Shown here: piece by piece, positions 25,919 through 37,100 of the stretch
Position numbering within the stretch: position 1 is the stretch's first letter
How the letters are laid out: every line of letters starts with the position of its first letter
From: a virus
IMG/VR virus record: IMGVR_UViG_3300030090_003269
Span: 10,622-51,489 of that record
Direction: 5' to 3' (one strand)
Length of the DNA stretch: 40,868 nucleotides
Notes under the pieces: model-generated
Databases searched by the model: none
What the model saw: the letters and a program-made list of their open reading frames with translations, nothing else
Told to the model about the DNA's origin: nothing
Made by a program: the position numbers and the translations under genes

Positions 25919-28159
25919 ATGTCATATCACGCATCATCAAGAAGAATTTCAAGTACTAGATCTACAGAGCGACCTACGCGACGAAGAACTCGTGTTTCTA
26001 CGCCTGTAACTCAAGAAGAAGAACAAGAAATTTTAAACGAAGAAAATAATAACACAACTGAAGACACTGGTGTTATGTTAAGAGGTGGTTATAGTTCTGG
26101 CCCTACGCTATTAAGTGACGATATACAAAAGCAACCTAGGGTAGCAGGTTGTGCTCAAGAATTTAATAATGATCCTAATTCTCCAGACTATGGGTGTTAT
26201 CATATGCCTTATTATGCTGGAACTGGTGGTCAATATGACAATCCATTAAACTATAGCCCTAACAACAGTGGCTGTCCAAACGCTTTTGGCGTTCCTTCTT
26301 ATGGAAATATTGACTGTTGTCAATGTGATACGCCTCTGGGAACTGAAAAAAGAGGCGGTGGTACTGGACAAGCGGTATTACCTGATGGTACTGTAAAAGA
26401 AGTTATATATGGTTGTGCTGTTTTAATTAACAATGATCCTAACTCTCAATATTATGGTTGGTATGCTTACAACTATTATCCTGGTAACCCAGGTTGTGAT
26501 GATGGTACAAATTTTCCAAATCCAAATGATACTAGTTGTTGTAACTGGGATATATTGTTAGGAACACCAAGATTAGCCGGTGACGGTGTTAGCGTTGCGC
26601 CAAGGGGTTTTCATTATATGCCAAATGGTAGTTTAATGTCTGATGAAGAGCACTTAGATGAAATAATAGAAGAAAACAAATTGAAAGAATATATTATAAC
26701 AGATTTTTATATTGATACAAATGATATATCAGAAGATGGTGATATAAGAAAGTATGTGTTAAGCGGTAATGATGAAGCTATGTATAGCATAGAAGCTTAT
26801 GATGCTGATGGTAATTATTATAATTTTGAAACACAAACATGGTCAAGCACTGAATATAGAACAAGAGCTGTTAAAATAAAAACAAAAAGTGAGGGTTTTA
26901 TAAATTTTTCTACAGTAGCTAGTAAACTTCATTTGTTTACTATAAACGTTTACGCTGAGCAAAAAGAATGTTCTTTAACTAGGTTTACACCACGTGTAGA
27001 AGTTAGAAATGCAGATAATACTATTAATGAAAATTTATCAACAGGATCTGATACTTACATTTTAACAAAACAAATATATCAAAGTGTTGCTAGAGCTTTA
27101 ACATTATCTTGTATTGCTCCAAGCTTAGGAGATAGTGGAGAAGTTTTTAACGGCATGACACCAAGCCCTAGTTCTTCTACTGGAAGAAGTTCTATAAGTT
27201 ATACAGCTGGTAGTTCTACAATAGGTGCTTATAGAGGTCAAAAAAAATCATTTACAATAACGCTCACAGCGGCAAGTGGTAAATCAATAATTATTGATAG
27301 ACAGCCTACTGCTAATGATTTTTTAGCTACTAGAAATTTAACTTTTGGATCTGCGGCTTTGGCACTGCCAGGTGAGGATACTAGCAGCTCTACATATTTT
27401 AGATGGCCTGTAGATAACGTTGCTGGTTTAGGCCAAGGCATGGTGTTAGATCCTTCGTCAACAACAGGTCCTAATGTAACTGCTAATTCAAAAATAAGTA
27501 ATTACGTTGTTTCTGATAGTTATACAATATTAGAAAAAGAAGGCTGCGAAACAATTGAAGATGAAATTTTTTATAACAAACATAATTTTAGCGCTATTGA
27601 AACAACTGGTAGTGTTACTTCTATTGGTAGAAACGGATTTGTTACGGCACAAGCTGGTAATGTTATATTTGACAAGCAACAGGCAGATGCTTTAAAAGAT
27701 GATAGTAATGTTAAAATTTTAGCTTATGGAAAAGAAGCTATAAAAGATTTAACTTTTGGTTTAGACGTTATAATTAGTAATTTAAAAGCCGAAGTATTAG
27801 ATGCCAATGTAATTAAAACTACGACTACTAGTAGTACTTATTCTAGCGCTAGTACAACTGTAGCTGTTGCGCAACAAGATGGTATTTTTATCAACGGTAG
27901 TATATTAAGTGCTACAGATATTAGAGCTGCGGGTAAAGATGTTATTACTGATGGAATAAGAGTTACTAATAAAGCGGCTGCAACTGGTAGTGGTAATATA
28001 ACTTTAGCTTCTGCAGTAGCTTTAACAAGCGGAGCGGAGTTAACTTTTTCTAATGCTGCTAAAATAATAACTATAACTGGTGATATTGAAATATTGTCAA
28101 TACCAGATAGTAGTGTTACTTTACATCTTGATGTAGAAAAGTTCTTAACATCCGCATAA
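25919..28159 (+). CDS. Large virion protein with two Cys-rich modules
   Basis: The 746-residue protein has an Arg/Ser/Thr-rich head (1-35). Two related Cys-rich modules follow at about 77-142 and 165-216 (separate entry). A beta-rich region spans about 235-600, with QIYQSVARALTLSCIAPSLG and 'SITLTA'-type strands. At the C-terminus a beta insert-like unit has repeated 'GI.I.GS..SATDIRAAGKDV' and 'GSGNITLASAVALTSGAEL'. No enzyme motif is seen. It lies directly downstream of the nozzle genes and upstream of the cupin and the internal proteins. It is probably a tail or baseplate-like virion component with exposed Cys modules. The family is unknown to me. Confidence 0.65.
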   Translation: MSYHASSRRISSTRSTERPTRRRTRVSTPVTQEEEQEILNEENNNTTEDTGVMLRGGYSSGPTLLSDDIQKQPRVAGCAQEFNNDPNSPDYGCYHMPYYAGTGGQYDNPLNYSPNNSGCPNAFGVPSYGNIDCCQCDTPLGTEKRGGGTGQAVLPDGTVKEVIYGCAVLINNDPNSQYYGWYAYNYYPGNPGCDDGTNFPNPNDTSCCNWDILLGTPRLAGDGVSVAPRGFHYMPNGSLMSDEEHLDEIIEENKLKEYIITDFYIDTNDISEDGDIRKYVLSGNDEAMYSIEAYDADGNYYNFETQTWSSTEYRTRAVKIKTKSEGFINFSTVASKLHLFTINVYAEQKECSLTRFTPRVEVRNADNTINENLSTGSDTYILTKQIYQSVARALTLSCIAPSLGDSGEVFNGMTPSPSSSTGRSSISYTAGSSTIGAYRGQKKSFTITLTAASGKSIIIDRQPTANDFLATRNLTFGSAALALPGEDTSSSTYFRWPVDNVAGLGQGMVLDPSSTTGPNVTANSKISNYVVSDSYTILEKEGCETIEDEIFYNKHNFSAIETTGSVTSIGRNGFVTAQAGNVIFDKQQADALKDDSNVKILAYGKEAIKDLTFGLDVIISNLKAEVLDANVIKTTTTSSTYSSASTTVAVAQQDGIFINGSILSATDIRAAGKDVITDGIRVTNKAAATGSGNITLASAVALTSGAELTFSNAAKIITITGDIEILSIPDSSVTLHLDVEKFLTSA
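26147..26566 (+). repeat. Two related Cys-rich modules (GCA...NNDPNS...C...CC...LGT)
   Basis: Module 1 (26147-26344) and module 2 (26411-26566) share the order GCA, NNDPNS, Y-rich tract, Gly-Cys, a CC pair and LGT. Module 1 has an extra Cys (C93) and a third Cys after its CC pair (C133, C134, C136). Module 2 has C166, C193, C207 and C208. Both are short on charged residues and look disulfide-bonded, and both differ from the DDGSC repeat of the nozzle protein. A duplication inside the gene is the simplest explanation. Confidence 0.7.
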
Positions 28160-28212
28160 AGTAAAAAAAAACACAAAACTGTGACTATATTAGATATAAA
28201 TTATATTAAATT

Positions 28213-28707
28213 ATGTCTAAAAATGAATTACAAAAACTGATTGATAGTACGCCAGTTAAGTCGTATAGAGAAAAAATAGATGCAGTTGAAAAATATTTTA
28301 TCAATGTTGCTGATGGTGAAAACATTATTGGTAATGGTAAAGAAATAATATATCCTGAAAAACTATGGAAATATAAACACTCTTTTGCCGATGGTGTTTA
28401 TATTAGAGAAATGCAAATGAAAAAAGGCCAGTTAGGTATATCAGCAATACACAAACACAGTTACGGGTTTTTTTTATTATCAGGAGTTTTAGCCGGAACA
28501 AAAGAAGGTGGTATTGATGAGTTTATAGCGCCCTGTTATATTGTTTCGCCACAAGGTGCTAAAAGAATAGTTTATGCCGTTGAAGATTGTAAGATAGTTA
28601 CGGTACATGCTAATCCAACTAACACGCAAGACTTAGATGAGTTAGCAAAAATAAATGTAGTTTTTACTTGGGAAGAATACGAAGAATATTTAAAAACAAA
28701 AAAATGA
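28213..28707 (+). CDS. Cupin-fold protein
   Basis: The 164-residue protein has a cupin-like barrel at about 55-140. REMQMKKGQLGISAIHKHSYG carries the first motif (G75...H80-K-H82), then a 'SGVLAGTKEGGIDEF' turn follows. APCYIVSPQGAKRIVYAVED supplies the second motif region (P113, G115), and VTVHANPT contributes H132. H80, H82 and H132 are candidate metal ligands, but the usual acidic ligand of motif 1 is absent (residues after H82 are SYGFFLL). There is no signal peptide. Cupins bind sugars or small metabolites, or act as isomerases and dioxygenases; here a virion-associated or glycan-modifying role is possible. The leader upstream (28160-28212) is A-rich with no evident promoter. Confidence 0.75.
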   Translation: MSKNELQKLIDSTPVKSYREKIDAVEKYFINVADGENIIGNGKEIIYPEKLWKYKHSFADGVYIREMQMKKGQLGISAIHKHSYGFFLLSGVLAGTKEGGIDEFIAPCYIVSPQGAKRIVYAVEDCKIVTVHANPTNTQDLDELAKINVVFTWEEYEEYLKTKK

Positions 28708-28732
28708 AAATATTAACTAAATTATATATATT

Positions 28733-29422
28733 ATGAGCTGGGGTGCTATAGTAGTAGGTGTTGTGGGCACCGGGGTAAGTTTAATTCAATCTGAAAGAAA
28801 CAGAGAAAAAGCAGAAGGAAGATTTGAAGCTGCTGAAGAAGCTAGAAAAGAACAACAAAAAGCGCTAGATATAGAAAAAAGAAAATATCTAGAAATGGAA
28901 ATAAAAAACCCTTTTGCAAATCTTGAAAATGTATACGAAGACTTAACCGTAAATCAACAGCAAGCACAGTTTATGGCTCAACAAGGTGCACAACAAAGAG
29001 CTAACATAATGGAAGGTTTAAGAGGTGCTGCTGGTAGTAGTGGTATAGCTGGTTTAGCCCAATCACTTGCCAACCAAGGTGCTTTACAAACTCAAAGAAT
29101 ATCAGGTATCATTGGTCAACAAGAATCAAGAAATCAATTGGCTGCTGCAAAAGGAGCTGCTGCCGTGCAAATAGCAGAAAGACAAGGTGCTCAATATCAA
29201 CAACAAACAGAAATGAATAGACAAGCTACACTGTTAGGTATGCAGGCCGGTCAAACAGCTGGTGCTTTAGCCGCAGAACAACAAGCAATAGCAAATCAAA
29301 TGAACGCTGAATTAGCTCAACAACAAATAGTTGCTGATATGTTTGGTGTTATTGGTGGTGGTTTGGCTGCTAATGCTAGTGAGCTTGGTGGTGATGATAA
29401 TAATATATTTACTAAAGAATAA
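28733..29422 (+). CDS. Ala/Gln-rich internal virion (ejection) protein
   Basis: The 229-residue product starts with a hydrophobic helix (MSWGAIVVGVVGTGVSLIQ), followed by a charged coil (about 20-60). A long Ala/Gln/Gly-rich helical region contains LTVNQQQAQFMAQQGAQQRA and 'GLRGAAGSSGIAGLAQSLANQG'. This composition is like podovirus internal core proteins (T7 gp14-type) that leave the capsid and form a channel through the cell envelope. The gene precedes two larger proteins of the same kind, separated by three and one bases. The initial hydrophobic helix fits membrane insertion. Family identity is inferred from composition and context. Confidence 0.6.
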   Translation: MSWGAIVVGVVGTGVSLIQSERNREKAEGRFEAAEEARKEQQKALDIEKRKYLEMEIKNPFANLENVYEDLTVNQQQAQFMAQQGAQQRANIMEGLRGAAGSSGIAGLAQSLANQGALQTQRISGIIGQQESRNQLAAAKGAAAVQIAERQGAQYQQQTEMNRQATLLGMQAGQTAGALAAEQQAIANQMNAELAQQQIVADMFGVIGGGLAANASELGGDDNNIFTKE

Positions 29423-29425
29423 AAC

Positions 29426-31198
29426 ATGGCATCAGATAAAAATTTAATAAACGCAAGTTTTAACCTTTCTACAGCTCAAGCTAAAGTTGAGTATCCTGAT
29501 CTTACAAATGTTTATAAAGCAAATATAGATGTAAGTAGACAATACATGGGTATAATAACTAATGTTTTAGGTGAGTTAAAAAAAGAAAGAGATAACCAAA
29601 GAATAGGTAAAGAAAAACAGCTTGAAAATCTTAAGAGATCTATAGACGCTGGTTTTAAAAAAATATATTCACAAAAAGAACCTATGCCTATGAAAGTTGT
29701 GCAGGCTGTCAGAGATGAAATAAAAAAGTTGCAAGCAGATTTTGAAGAAGTAAATACGTTTGGAGATGATGACAACGAGTTAAATGCAGAAGCTAGAATG
29801 CGTATTGAAGGTCAATTAAATAGGGTTATAAACGCTGCTGTTAATTTTAGAGAGCAAACAATGAATTTAAAAACTCGCGTTGAAAACGTTAGAGTAGACG
29901 ATGTAGATGGAAAAGTTATAAATCCTATGACTTTAATGCTTGACTTAGATAACATGGATACTAATGATGATGTAGGTGTTAAGTTTATGGATGGTGATTT
30001 AAAGGTTTATGCTCAAAATTATAACACTGACTACATGAGAGTTTTAAATCCAGATCCAACATCTAAGTTAAGATTTTTAACACAAAAACAAAAATCAGGA
30101 GAAGTCGTAGGTATGACTATTGATGAAATGGCAAGTGCCTTACCTCAGTATGACGCTGATAAATTAAAAAATGTTATGGCTAACATAAATGATTACTCTA
30201 CATTAGGCGCTGCTGACGCTAAATTAGAAGCTCCTGTAAATTCTTTTGAAAATCCAGATTTTTATTCTTCTGAAAAAACAAGGTTTATTAACACTCATAT
30301 TAAAGATAAGGGTGATTTTCAAAACTTAGCTAGTAGTATGATAGTTGGTGCTTCTTTTAAAGACGCTTTGTATGATAGAATAGATATAGCAACAGAAGTT
30401 TTAAGTAATATGTTTTTGTCAGATACTGGTGAAAAATCACCTTTAAGCGATGTTTTTGCAACTTTAGATAGAAATAAAGATGGCAGTATAAACATGAAAG
30501 ACGCTAAGGGCTTACAAGGTGAGTCTAAAGAAAAGTTTAAACAAAACTTTAATTTAATGGTTGAAGTTTTAACAAATACTACGCATGAAGCTTTTGATTT
30601 AAAAAGGTCAAGTGATTTATTAGCTGATTATTACATGGGCATAGGTAAAAATAATTACCAAAGAAATTATGATGCTGTTCTTAATGAAAACGTAGACAAA
30701 GGTTTAGAGCCTTGGATTGGAAGTGGTAAATCGTTACGTGCTCAAGGTATTGGTGGTAATGGTTATATAGAATATTACGACGGTCTTAACATGTATAACT
30801 CTGCAAAAGAAGCTATGAATGGTAAAGAAACTTCTTTTACTGTTAATAATTATAAATACTCTTATAATCCTGCAACAGGTACATGGAGTGGTGAAACGCT
30901 TAAAAAGCCAGTTCCTACACATGTATTGTTTGGAAAACAAACAGGATTTAAAATATCACATCCTGATTTTGATATGTTTAGAGTTAAGCCAAAAAAGAAA
31001 GCTTTAAATATAGAAGAAATTAAATTATCAAATAACATTACTGAGCTTACTAAAAGAAAAACCACTATATTGTTCATGTTAGGTGATGAAGATTTCATAA
31101 AAGAAAATTATCCTACAGCAACAAGTGTAGATGAAGCTACTAAAATGGCAATGGATGAGGTTAAAAAAATAAACAAAAAAATAAAAGAGTTACAATAA
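29426..31198 (+). CDS. Probable internal virion protein with an EF-hand loop
   Basis: The 590-residue protein is largely helical and charged, with few hydrophobic segments. It has one complete EF-hand calcium loop at residues 348-359, DRNKDGSINMKD. The ligands are at the 1, 3, 5 and 12 positions (D348, N350, D352, D359), with Gly at 6 and Ile at 8. Helical flanks (FATL before, AKGLQGESKEKFKQNF after) fit an EF-hand. The C-terminal 100 residues include FKISHPDFDMFRVKPKKKA. It lies between the Ala/Gln-rich protein and the giant multidomain protein, both candidate ejection proteins. Calcium binding could stabilise the protein in the virion or sense seawater calcium; this is inference. Confidence 0.55.
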   Translation: MASDKNLINASFNLSTAQAKVEYPDLTNVYKANIDVSRQYMGIITNVLGELKKERDNQRIGKEKQLENLKRSIDAGFKKIYSQKEPMPMKVVQAVRDEIKKLQADFEEVNTFGDDDNELNAEARMRIEGQLNRVINAAVNFREQTMNLKTRVENVRVDDVDGKVINPMTLMLDLDNMDTNDDVGVKFMDGDLKVYAQNYNTDYMRVLNPDPTSKLRFLTQKQKSGEVVGMTIDEMASALPQYDADKLKNVMANINDYSTLGAADAKLEAPVNSFENPDFYSSEKTRFINTHIKDKGDFQNLASSMIVGASFKDALYDRIDIATEVLSNMFLSDTGEKSPLSDVFATLDRNKDGSINMKDAKGLQGESKEKFKQNFNLMVEVLTNTTHEAFDLKRSSDLLADYYMGIGKNNYQRNYDAVLNENVDKGLEPWIGSGKSLRAQGIGGNGYIEYYDGLNMYNSAKEAMNGKETSFTVNNYKYSYNPATGTWSGETLKKPVPTHVLFGKQTGFKISHPDFDMFRVKPKKKALNIEEIKLSNNITELTKRKTTILFMLGDEDFIKENYPTATSVDEATKMAMDEVKKINKKIKELQ

Positions 31199-31199
31199 T

Positions 31200-34100
31200 A
31201 TGTTTGAATTTGACGGAGACGAATACACATTAGAAGAACTGCAAGGGTATGCTAAGCAGCAAAACATGGATTTTGAAACTTACCTAAAAGAGTTAAAATC
31301 TTTAGGTTTAAAAGAAAAAGAAAGTCAAACTATGTATCCTTGGAGCGGAAGTCAGTTTGTATCTGGTACAGATAGGCTTGTGTCTGCTAATGAACCTAAG
31401 TTTATGTCTACAGTAAAAGATGGTCAATTTGTAAATCTTTACGAGGGAAATGAACTTCAAGAGCCTCAAGAAACAACAGTTTTAACAAGTGAACAAGAAG
31501 AATTAAAAACTTTTTTAGAAAAAGAATACACTAGGCCTACTAATGAGCTTGGTTATACAAGACCTGCTTTTTGGCATGAAAACTACAACAATAGTGAAGA
31601 AGGTAAAAAACATGCTAACCGTATTTATTCTATGACAAGTGATGGTTATCATTTTAATCAAGATGAAGATGATGGCGTTAAACATTTAGAAAAGTCTTTA
31701 AAAAAAGCAGGACTTGCAAATGAGTTTGAAGTAAAAACAAGTGGAGGTATTTTTACTCACAGAATAACTGTAACTCATAGGGCTACTGGTTATAGCAGAG
31801 AGTTTAACGCTCAATTAGATGGAGACCAAGGTAAAAAAGAATTTAAAAGATTTCAAGACTGGGCCGCAAATCCAAAAGAAACAACAAGTGAAAGAGATAA
31901 AAGAATATTATCTAGAGAAGTTGGATTTGAAGTTCCAGATTGGTGGATTGAAACTAGTACCATGCTTGCTGATAATGTTTTAGGTTTAATACAAGGAACC
32001 ATGTACACTGTTGAGAGCGAAAAAATAGCAGATGGTATAGCTCAAGGAAAAACTATAGATGAATTAATACAAGAAGGTGAAATTTGGGCTGGTCATCAAG
32101 CTTTTAGTCATGTAAGAGGACGTTTAAATAGATTTGAAGATCCTCATTTTAACGAAGATGGTAGTCAAGCAGATGTTGTTGATTTAATAGATCAGGGTAA
32201 ATATGCAGACGCTGGAAATTTAGCCTCTTCCCAGGCTGTTTCAAATATATATTCTTTTTTAATATCAGCTGTTAATCCACTTGCTGGAGCTGGTACTATA
32301 GCTGTTAGTAGTTATGGTGAAAATTTTAAAGAAAATATAGACAGGCGTTTAGATCCTGCTAATATTACAGAAGAAGATTTATCTAATTTAAGAGAAAATG
32401 CTTTTTATAAAGCTGGCGCTGAATTTGTTGGTGAATATTTAGGGGCTAGATTTTTTAGAGGTGTTGTTGGTTTAGGTAGGAAAGGAACTACAGAAGAAGC
32501 TGTAAAAGAATACAGTCGTGGGTTTATTAATAGAGGTTTAAGAGGTTTTGGTTTAGGTTTTACTGGTGAGTTTGTGGCTGAAGGTATTACAAACAACTTA
32601 CAACAAGCTGCAGATCAAGGTGTTTACGGAGATGAAAAAACATTTAGAGATTATTGGAGAGGTTTTATAAACGATGGTCTTATTGGTGGTCTTTTAGGTG
32701 GTCCAATATCTGGTGGTATGAGAGCTACAAATGCAACATACAAAAATGATATATATAAACTTCTTGCTCCTAAAAAGTGGCAATCTGAAATGCTTGATTT
32801 AAATTTAAGAATTCTTAATGCAAAAGAAGAGATTAATAATGCTACCGGTAGAACAAGAGAATTATATCAAGAAAGATTAGATAGGCTAGAGCAAATGAAA
32901 GCTGCAAAAGAAAAGCAATTAAATGCTACTTTTGACAACAAGACAGATACAGAAATGCTTGAGTATGCTAAAAAAATTGATAGAATAAGTAAGCTTTTTG
33001 ATATATACGTTGATAGAAAACAATCAATATCAACAAGAAACGATGCTAAAAAAGAAATATCAGATTTATACAATGAATTAAATCAAGATCACGTTGGTTT
33101 TATAAATGCAAAAACAGAAATAGAAATAGGTAAAGTGTTAAAAGCTAGAGAGCTTTTAGATTCTAGAAAAGGCATAAGAGGATTTGGAAAAGATCTAGTT
33201 ATAAAATATTTAAATACAGATGAAGAAGTTGAAGCCGCTATAAAAGAAAGTGGAGAATCAGACTTGTCTAAAGCTGATGGTATGTTTATGGGTGTTAATG
33301 CTGATGGCAAAAGCACTATATATATTAACACTAGAGTTGCATCAATGACTGGAGCAACAAATGTTTTAGGTCATGAACTTTTGCATTATATATTTTCAAA
33401 AAACTTTAAAACTGATAACGCATCGATGAAACCTTTAGTTGATGCATTTAAAACATATCTAGTAGAATCTGGTAATAGCGCTTACTTAAAAAGAATAGAA
33501 GATAGAATGAAAAGTAACGGTTATTTTGACCAAGACGGTAATATAAAAGAAAACTATTTAGAAGAGTATTTTCAGTTATTTTCTGACTTAATTGAAAAAA
33601 ATGAAATAAAGTTAAAAGAAGATTCAAAAGGTACAAAACCACTAACAAAAGCGTTTACAGATAAATTTGTTGCTTTAGGTTTAAAGTCTGTAAAATTAGA
33701 AACTGGTAAAGATGTTTTTGATTTTTTAAGATTATATACTAAAAATGTAAATAGAAAAGGTCTGTTAGGATCAATAACAAAAAGAACAATAACAAGGGTA
33801 CAATTAGAAAGTTCTAAAGTAGCAAAAGCAGATGGTAAAAAGAAAAAAGCTTTTTCAATGTCAAAAGATGCTACAGATGCAGTGAACGAAATAGGTAGAA
33901 TGGGTTGGAATAGTGAAACTTGGAAAACACAAGGATCAGATTACGCTATAAAAACACTACAAGAAGAAAGAATGCTAGATGCTTTAATAAGGTCTAAATA
34001 TAAAGCTGATGTTGTTCCAGAAAACTTTGTTGATCTTGTTTACTCTGAGTTAGTTGGCCATATAAAAAACTTTAATCCAGAAAAAAACGATAATTTATTT

Positions 34101-37100
34101 GGTTGGATAAACTCTCAAATAGCAAACAAAGCTGGTAATGTATACAATAGAGAGTTTAAGAAAAAAGAACAAGAAAAAACAGCAAAAGACGTAGACAGTA
34201 GAACAAAAGAAGGTGATGTTAAAGTTCAAGTTGCTGCTGAAAAAGATACTAGAATAGATGCTTTTGAAGAGCAAGATTTATCGCCAGCAGCAAGGGCACA
34301 AAGAAAAACAGATACAAAAGAAGAAAAAACATCTAAGTTTAGAAATAAATTAGGTATAAAAACAGGAAGTGATTTATATAATAAAATTTTAGATGCTGCA
34401 ACAAAATCTTTATTAAGAGCTTATCAAGCTGGTACTTCGGTAAGAAATATACAAAGAAAGCTTAGAGATGAAGCTAATTTATATTTATTTAAAGATATTA
34501 AAAACTTTTTAGGTGCAAAAGAGTATATTAAAAATTTAAAAGAGTTTAGAGTTCCTATTATAGATGCTATGTTTACAGCTGACTTAGTTCAAATGGAAAG
34601 AAACTTACCAAACAACGAAAGAGTTTTTACAAAGTTTGTTAGAAAACTTACAACAATAGAAGATGTTCAGTCTGCAATAGATCAAAATCTTTTACCACCA
34701 AGTGCTATAAATATTATTAAAAAAGGTACAGCTGTAAGTTTATACAAAAAAGTAATGCCAACTCAAGAACAATTTTTAGGTTTTTTTGATATACCTACTA
34801 TAAATCCTAAAACAGGTGCTAGATCTGGTAAAAGAGGTACTAGAAAAGATGCTTTAGCTAAAGCTATAGCTGGTTCTTTATCTTTTGATGCTACAATGCA
34901 GGTTGCACAAAGTACAGAGGTTGTTAATAAAAGAGCTGAAATAGCAGCTTTAAAAGGTGAAACGTTAGCACAAGACAATATAGAACAATTAGCAGCTGAA
35001 ATTGGTAGAGATCCTAGCGTTAAATTTTCTTATACAAACGATGCTCAAACAAATTCGTATATAGATAAAGGTCTGTATAATCTTTTAATTAATGTAAAAG
35101 ATACAAAAGGCATGTCTTATAGAGTTGCTTTAAAAGAATTAATAAATAGTAATATTTATAGTATAGAAAAACTAAAGAATATACCAGAAATAAGAAAGTC
35201 TTTAAATGAACAAATACTATTAAGACAAAAAGAAGGTTTAAAATCAAAACCAACTTCTTACTATTTAGAACAACATGTAATAAACAATTTTGCTTCATTA
35301 TCAAACAACAACGCGTTTATAAATCTTGTTTTAGATCAAGTAGCTGAAGGCGTAAACCCTGATGTTTCTTTAGAAATTGATGGTATGACTTTAGGTGTAG
35401 AAGTTAAAGCTGACACAGGTAGAGGCCCTGCTAGAACTGTTTATTTAGATATAGATGGTATAATAAACGGTGATATAAATATAGCTGGTAATAAAGAAAG
35501 TTTAAACCCAGAAAAAATAGAACAGTTAATAAAGAAAACTATACCAGCATTAAAGAAAATTAAAAAACTTTTGTCAGAAGAATTTAAAATTAAAAAGTTT
35601 AATTTAAGTAGTGCTCGTGGCGAAAGTCAAACTCTTATACCTGAAGCGGCTTGGCAAAGAATAAAAAAACAACGTTTAGATGCTGAAATAGCTTCTTTTG
35701 TTTTTGTTGATTCTGATTTTGTTAACTTTGATTATTTAAACAAAGAAATACCTTCTTTTTATATAAACATGGGTAATGCAGGTTTATTTACTACTACTAC
35801 ATTTGATCCTTTAAAAACTGGTGCAAGTAATTTTGCAGGTGTACCTATACCATTAACTGTTAGAGTTGTTGCTTCAAAACCAAGTGCGCAACCAGGCATG
35901 AGACGTTTGTCTTTAAAAGTAGAAACTCAACTGGATTCAAAAACTTTTCCAAAACAACCTATTAATTTATTCAAACAAAATGATGTAAATAAAATAGGTA
36001 ATAAGTTTTCTAAATCAAGCCAATCCGGTGTAAGCACTTTAAACAAAGCAATTAAGTTTTCAAGATCTTCTAAAAACAAAACAAAAGGTATTACAGTGCT
36101 AGACTTTGATGACACATTAGCTACAACAAAGTCTATGATTAATTTTACAAGACCAGATGGTACTACTGGTAAGTTAAACGCAGAGCAATATGCTAGTACT
36201 TATGAAGATTTATTAGGCAAAGGATATAAATTTGATTTTTCTGAATTTAGTAAAGTTGTTAAAGGTAAGACAGCTCCTTTATTTAACAAGGCAATGAAAC
36301 TACAGGGTAAGTTTGGTCCTAAAAATATGTTTGTACTAACTGCTAGACCAGCAGACTCAGCGCCAGCTATAAGAGACTTTTTAAAATCAAAAGGTTTAAA
36401 TATACCTTTAGAAAATATTACTGGTCTCGCTAATTCTACAGCTGAATCTAAGGCACTATGGATAGCTAATAAAGTTGCAGAAGGCTATAACGACTTTTAT
36501 TTTGCAGACGATGCTTTACAAAACGTGCAAGCTGTTAAAAATATGTTAGACCAATTTGATGTTAAGTCAAAAGTTCAACAAGCTAAAACTAAATTTAGTA
36601 ATTCAATGAATACTGAGTTTAACAAAATACTAGAACAAGTTACTGGTATTGAAGCTATAAAACGTTTTTCTGATGCAAAAGCTAGAAGACGTGGTAAGCG
36701 TAAAGGTATGTTTAGAATTTTCGTACCACCTTCACATGAAGATTTTATAGGCTTATTATATAACTTTATGGGTAAAGGAGAGTTGGGTAATAAACATAGA
36801 GAGTTTTTTGAAAATGCTTTAATAAAACCGTTAAATAGAGCTTACAGGGAGTTAAATAGAGCAAAGCAAGCAATAGCAAATGACTATAAATCATTGTTAA
36901 AAAGTATGCCACAGGTTAAAAACGTATTAACTAAAGAAATATTAGATGGTGATTTTACAACTGAAGATGCTATTAGAGTTTATTTATGGAATAAAGCAGG
37001 GTTTGAAATACCAGGTTTAAGTAAAACAGATCAAAAACAATTAGTTGATTATATAAAAAATGATAGTGACTTATTAACTTTTGCAGAGGCTGTAGGTAAA

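Noticed and set aside
28160-28212. CACA...TGTG inverted repeat as a terminator or operator
   Set aside because: Only a 4-bp stem in an A-rich tract; expected by chance.
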